A DNA stretch of 64,000 nucleotides. It comes from Brienomyrus brachyistius (Eukaryota > Chordata > Actinopteri > Osteoglossiformes > Mormyridae). A model generated the notes under the pieces. It was given only the letters and a program-made list of their open reading frames with translations. It made no database searches and was not told where the DNA came from. Made by a program: the position numbers and the translations under genes. The DNA lies in the NCBI RefSeq assembly GCF_023856365.1, contig NW_026042402.1:62001-126000 (forward strand), given 5' to 3'. Positions within the stretch are counted from its first letter, which is position 1. Every line of letters begins with the position of its first letter. This document shows, piece by piece, positions 59,207 through 64,000 of the stretch.

Positions 59207-60819
59207 CACTTATTTTATTATATAAAATAAGTGTCACACAACCGGGGTGACATGCCTTGCCTGCTTGTGGGATGAGGAAGACTCAGGGACTGGAAATGGG
59301 ATTAAAACTGAAGATGTGCTCATTCCTTTGTGTATTTACAAATTTTCCTTCCGTCAGACATGAGGAGTTTGCTGCTATATTTGGCACTAATAGAGATTCT
59401 GATGCTGCTATTTTTATTGTCTATTAGTTTGTTATTATTTACAAGTTCTGTTGTGTTTTTGCATTTTTCTCTTCTGGTTAATTAACTGCTGTCTGTTTGC
59501 TGTGAAGTATGAGTGTGGTGAGTAAGACTCAGGGACTGGAAGTGGGATTACAACTAAAGATAACATGCTTATTCCTTTTTGTATTGTTTACAAATTTCCT
59601 TCCGTCAAACATGAGGAGTTTGCTGCTATATTGTGCACTAACAGAGATTCTGATGCTGCTATTTTTATTGTTTATAAATGTGTTATTGTTTCCAAGTTGA
59701 GTATTCAATAAATGCTAAATTGAGAAATTTTGTGTATCGTTTGTTATTATTAGTGTGATATTTTACCATGCAAATAGAGGGGAAAACGTCCAATTATCGG
59801 CCAAAAAAAATCAGCAGCATATATCGGCCATCGCCTGACCCTTGACTTGAAAAACCCATATCGGTCGACCTCTAGTAACAGTACATTCTGTCCAATTCAT
59901 CCATCGAGTTAAGTCACACACCCACTTGAGGGGGCACTCCGGCAGACGTGAGGATGGGGATGTTCTTTCCGCTATAACATCCACTGCAGAAGTACATCTC
60001 GCTCCTGTTTCACAGGGCTTACTTCAATGATGAAGCAGGGCTGGTTGTCTGGACAAGAAGTTGTCCTGCTGCTGGGTCTCGGTGCCGTTTTTCCACCTAA
60101 GCTTGAAGGTGGAAATGTGTTCCAACTTGGTCCCTGGGACTGCAGCATAGCCAAACATCGCGAGCAGCGTCGGCCACACCCACCACCAGAACCATCACAC
60201 CGTCCTATACACATAAAGAAGAACTAAAACATAGAGTGTTGTGACAATCTATGCGTTAATGTTTGGCAGCATAGGTGATTCATTAAAATTATACCGAAGA
60301 ATGGAAAATGTGATATTTAGAATATTTTTTGCCATTTAGTAGCTAATTTAAGCACTTACCCAATGCCTCAATTTGTTTTAGGTCAGTAATGTCTGAGCCA
60401 AAAGAATGAATGTATGAATTTAATACAATTCACCCACTCCCACCCACACACAAATCTGAAATTCAATTTAAGACACTTCTTAAACATTAGTGCATTAACA
60501 AAAAAGGAAAATCTTAAGAGATTCAGTAGGATTTTCTATGTTAGACTTAAGCTAATAGTTCAATAGTTTTTACATATTTCAATATACCAATTTGACTTTA
60601 ATGTTGAAACAGATGCTAAAACATGGAATAATTTCATAACTAGAGAAACATGTTATTCACAAACACTAGCAAAGGTAGCTTATAGTTAAGCTTACTTAAG
60701 TCAGCAAGTCAGGCTACAGTGTGTAAGAATAGTCGTAAACGATAATTTGTCTCAGTCTTACATGACAGAATAAGTAAACAGAAAATATAAAATGGCTGAA
60801 ACAGCGTCATTAACGCCAG

Positions 60820-60945
60820 CTACAGTAGAGGCGCAGAAAAGGTGTCATGACTGAAGTATTCCCAAACTCTGGAAGACCGTATGCGAGCCTTTTTTGCCGC
60901 GTGTTTCTCCAGAGGCTCCGGAGCTCCGCTGGTTGACACAGCCAT
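60820..60945 (-). pseudogene. BED-finger fragment, copy 3
   Basis: Same 41 codons as in the other copies. Confidence 0.35.
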
Positions 60946-61821
60946 GTTGGTTCATGTGCAGGGGGACGAGCGGCAAATTTCTTTTTTGCAGGGTGGTAGG
61001 TGATGTCTCATTAATATTTATTAATTTACTTACAAAATGGTGCGGCACTGCATCCAAGCCTGCGGCACTCAGAGTCACAAATACAGTGGAAACCATTTGT
61101 AGTAATTACGTCTGTCTGGCTGATTTCCAACTAATTGATATTTGTATATTTATTACATGAATATAAGGTAATATAAGGTAATAGAAGAGGTATTTAATGG
61201 TTTTCCATCTGAGGAATTTGCAAAAAACTGCAGTGCATGATGGGTCGGACCTAAAGGCTGCCTTAACGTCCTCATCTGTATGACGACATACATCAAGACT
61301 AGGAAGGTGCATAATGTTCATGTCTGGTTGCGTTTGTTGGTCCAGAAAGTAATTCAATTTCGCCATGTAGGTTACGTTCTTAAAAACTGCTTGGATATAG
61401 CCCGATTATATGCTGTGGGCCTTTTAATTTCTTTGTTTACCAGGTAGGCTACCTTCTTTAAACTGCGTTTTGTTAGACTACATATTTAGGGAGGTCTTTA
61501 TAATTTATAGTAGTCTTCATAAATATGTACATAGTTTAGCCTAACCCAGCCACTTAAGGGAGAAAGCCAGCTCAACTAGGTGTCGGTCCCAAGCCCGGAT
61601 TAATGGGGAGGGTTGGCGTCAAGAAATAAAGAGACTGTATCTTCACTGCATGACTGATGTCAAAATGTGTGAAATATGTGGTTGTATTAATAAATGCATT
61701 AAAGTAGGTTAATGATTCTGTGCTGTCTAAATTGTATAGAAAATTTCTACGTATAGCCAAACAAATCTCCTCCTGTTTGAAAAGGCATAGAAAAAGCAAT
61801 TTAGCCACTAAAACTTTACAG

Positions 61822-62027
61822 TTTTTGTGAGGGACAGTCGAATTCTCTCGTTTCTCTCGTCAAGTTTTTTTGTGATCCTGCACCTACACTTTGCCGGCCC
61901 CAGGAGGATGGGCTCCCCCTTTGAGTTTGGTCCCTCCCAAGGTTTCTTCCTTCTTGGGAGTTTTTCCATGCTATCGGCGCCTATGGCTTACTCACTGGGG
62001 GCTTTGGGTGGGCATGATATAAAGCAA
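61822..62027 (+). mobile_element. L2-clade LINE 3'-UTR fragment, copy 3
   Basis: Same as 34163-34368. Confidence 0.65.
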
Positions 62028-62252
62028 AGCATTTTCCCTCCCAGTTTCCTCCTCTGGTCCACATTGCAGGACCATCAGCCATCAGAAACAGCCAGACGGT
62101 CTCCTTCAGCTTCTTTAGTGTCCTTGGAAGCCAAGGCAGTTTTAGGTCTGAGAAGAGGTTTATCAGAAGGACACATATTACGTCGTTTGTCCTGAAATGT
62201 AACATGGGGAGGAAAAGTTAAGCGGTTTAGTCAGATTGAGTCGTTTATTCAG

Positions 62253-62626
62253 CAGTGGCAGCGCCAGTGACTTAATGCTACAGGTGCTATAGGGGAGTGA
62301 GATTATTTAGACCGGGTGCTTTAGCTTTTCAGCTTATGTAGATGGTGTATAGAAGCACACAGCACGATAAGCTACAGCATGGATAAAATAGGATAAAATA
62401 TGAAATTCTAACGTCTAGCTCACAGAGCCTCTATGTGTACTTTGAAGAAAAAATACACTACAAGTATGCTGTAAAAACCGCAAAATGTCCTTACACAATA
62501 TACAGATTTTACAGATAGTTAAAGAAAAAATGAAACCAATATTTTGGGGGTGCTGTGGGGGTACTATGGTCATTGGAGGAGGAGCTAGAGCCCCCCCCCC
62601 CAAGCTTTTCCTTGGTGCTGCCACTG
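62253..62626. mobile_element. hAT-type MITE, copy 3
   Basis: Same terminal repeats and 8-bp flanks. It differs by small homopolymer indels. Confidence 0.75.
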
Positions 62627-62775
62627 TTGTTCAGATTAAAAGTAACATTGTCATTAATAAACAGTACTCTGATCAAATTTTTGCATGTACAAACACAATC
62701 AAAGTTTAACCACATGTTTAGACACAATTCACACACCTGTTACATTTCCATAATGCTAAGACTCTCTACACTTAC

Positions 62776-63779
62776 TTCATCCACTTTCTTGTTTGGTACA
62801 CAGTCATTTGATGGATGTGTAAGATCATTACCAGACCGTCTGCTGCAAACTCTACAGTTAATGAATGGCTGCAAAAACACACAGACACACAAAAACAGTA
62901 TTTAAAGAGTGGTGGGCAATAAATACAGTGAGAGAAGGTGTAGTAAAGATATATCTAATGATTTAAGGCAGAGCTGCTGGAGTGCAGGTTTAATGACACA
63001 GAACAATTTTAGAGGAAAGAGCTTCCAAAGCAGGGTCACCATAAGGCTATATTATACAAAGCAAGTTCATCTAAAAGTATGAACAACAAATCCCGTTTAA
63101 CTGAACACTGCTCTGTATTAAAATACTGTCCTCCGATCAAGCTAAGTGGTCCTGTAGTTCACTATTTAAAGAGGTAAATTTAAAGGGTAATTCACACTGC
63201 ACATCTACCCTGCTCTGACCAGGTTTAATTACTGGCTTTCTAATTAAAACAAGAGTTAAGTCCTGCCCTTTCACCACAAAACACCACACTGCCATTTAAG
63301 GCTGATTTCAACAATGAGTTTTAGTTAACCTGGCTCGATTGAGTTAACTCTGGGTATGTAAAACCCGCTTTGTAGTACAGCCCACAGGTCTTTAAATAAG
63401 GCCAGCTAGGGTTCATAGCTCGAAGCATAATCTACAGGTCACCCCTCAGATGATTAGCATTTGCTTCTGCCTGGTAATCCAGCCTTTAAGCCTGTAAACC
63501 TACTAAAATTTGAGAATAAGGTGAAGGAACTGGCTCTTTGAGGCCACCTATGTATTTGTTACTTTATTGTTGGCTAACTTTCCCCCGCAGGGCATCAAAA
63601 AAGTTAACATGAACCTAAATTAATTTGCTAACTGATATGTCCAATGCTCACAGTCACAGTGACTCTTTACTTACCCTCTTGTCCATGAAAATACAGTCAG
63701 CCCGATGGTCTGTTGCAGTTGACTTTGGACATTTTGTTGCTCTCAAGAGAATCTCAATGTCAATGTATTCACTGCTGAT
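62776..63779 (-). pseudogene. Chemerin-like remnant, copy 3 (exons 2 and 3 only in window)
   Basis: Exon 3 lies at 62776-62868 and exon 2 at 63675-63779, with the same splice signals and cysteines. Exon 1 would lie beyond the window end. Confidence 0.48.
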
Positions 63780-64000
63780 CTAAATCACATAAACACGTTA
63801 TATACAAAATTGCCTACAACTGTTTTAAAGGCAATATAACAAACAATAATCACCCAAAAAATGGCAAACTGTCACAGACTTGACTGCAGCAGATTCAGAG
63901 AGAAACTGTGAGAAGGTAAAATTGACCAGGGCTGAGATATACAACCATCACTTTCATTGTGAAGAGACATTAAGCATCATATGCATTGAAATTAAAACAT

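Larger units (their letters stand above)
49348..64000. repeat. Tandem segmental duplication, copy 3 (truncated by window end)
   Basis: This copy matches copy 2 from its start to the window end, which falls in the intron between chemerin-like exons 1 and 2. The 21 minisatellite units are in the same order as copy 2. It differs from copies 1 and 2 by many one-base insertions or deletions in G, C, A or T runs (examples near 56990, 57230, 58568, 58660, 60009, 62239, 62989), which break several frames that are open in the other copies. Confidence 0.93.

Overview
This is eukaryotic, repeat-dominated DNA, most likely from a ray-finned fish. The evidence is the mix of transposon families (a Tc1-type element, an L2-clade LINE with a PHD/esterase-type ORF1, a CR1-type LINE 3' end, a tRNA-derived SINE with a TGGA-type tail, hAT MITEs, a Ty3/gypsy integrase relic), GT-AG introns and large AT-rich microsatellites. 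Nothing bacterial (operons, Shine-Dalgarno sites, CRISPR) is present. The species cannot be named from the sequence alone.

Layout. The dominant fact is a very large tandem duplication. The same segment is present three times head to tail: copy 1 = 1-21652, copy 2 = 21653-49347 (27,695 bp), copy 3 = 49348-64000 (cut by the window end). Copies are nearly identical outside simple repeats. Copy 1 is shorter because it lacks about 3.9 kb of a minisatellite and 2.1 kb of a second tandem repeat. Copy 3 carries many single-base homopolymer indels.

One unit, left to right (copy 1 coordinates): short interspersed fragments (1-700); a promoter-like block with CCAAT boxes, a heat-shock-element-like inverted TTC/GAA motif, TATA and initiator (743-871), leading into a lysine/arginine-rich first-exon-like ORF with a splice donor (934-1222); introns or unassigned DNA; TG/TA microsatellites; a hairpin-containing ~220-bp minisatellite (5 units in copy 1, 21 in copies 2 and 3); a Tc1 element with an in-frame internally deleted transposase (3542-4710); a GC-rich proline-coding retroelement 3' fragment (to 5979); a minus-strand region (about 6.7-11.0 kb) with chemerin (RARRES2)-like exons that carry a frameshift, plus a BED-finger fragment and a hAT MITE; nested LINE fragments (11.4-12.4 kb); an LTR-like block; an L2-clade LINE deletion derivative with clean target-site duplications (14677-16393) inserted into the first of several ~1.06-kb units that contain two tRNA-like sequences; an inverted paralogue of 7964-8405 with a SINE inside; and a degenerate gypsy integrase (20668-21211).

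The best cellular-gene candidates are the chemerin-like exons (apparently a pseudogene as read here) and the basic first exon behind the TATA promoter. Most other open frames are transposon remnants or translations of microsatellites. The repeats explain the structural variation: each large length difference between copies falls inside a tandem repeat.
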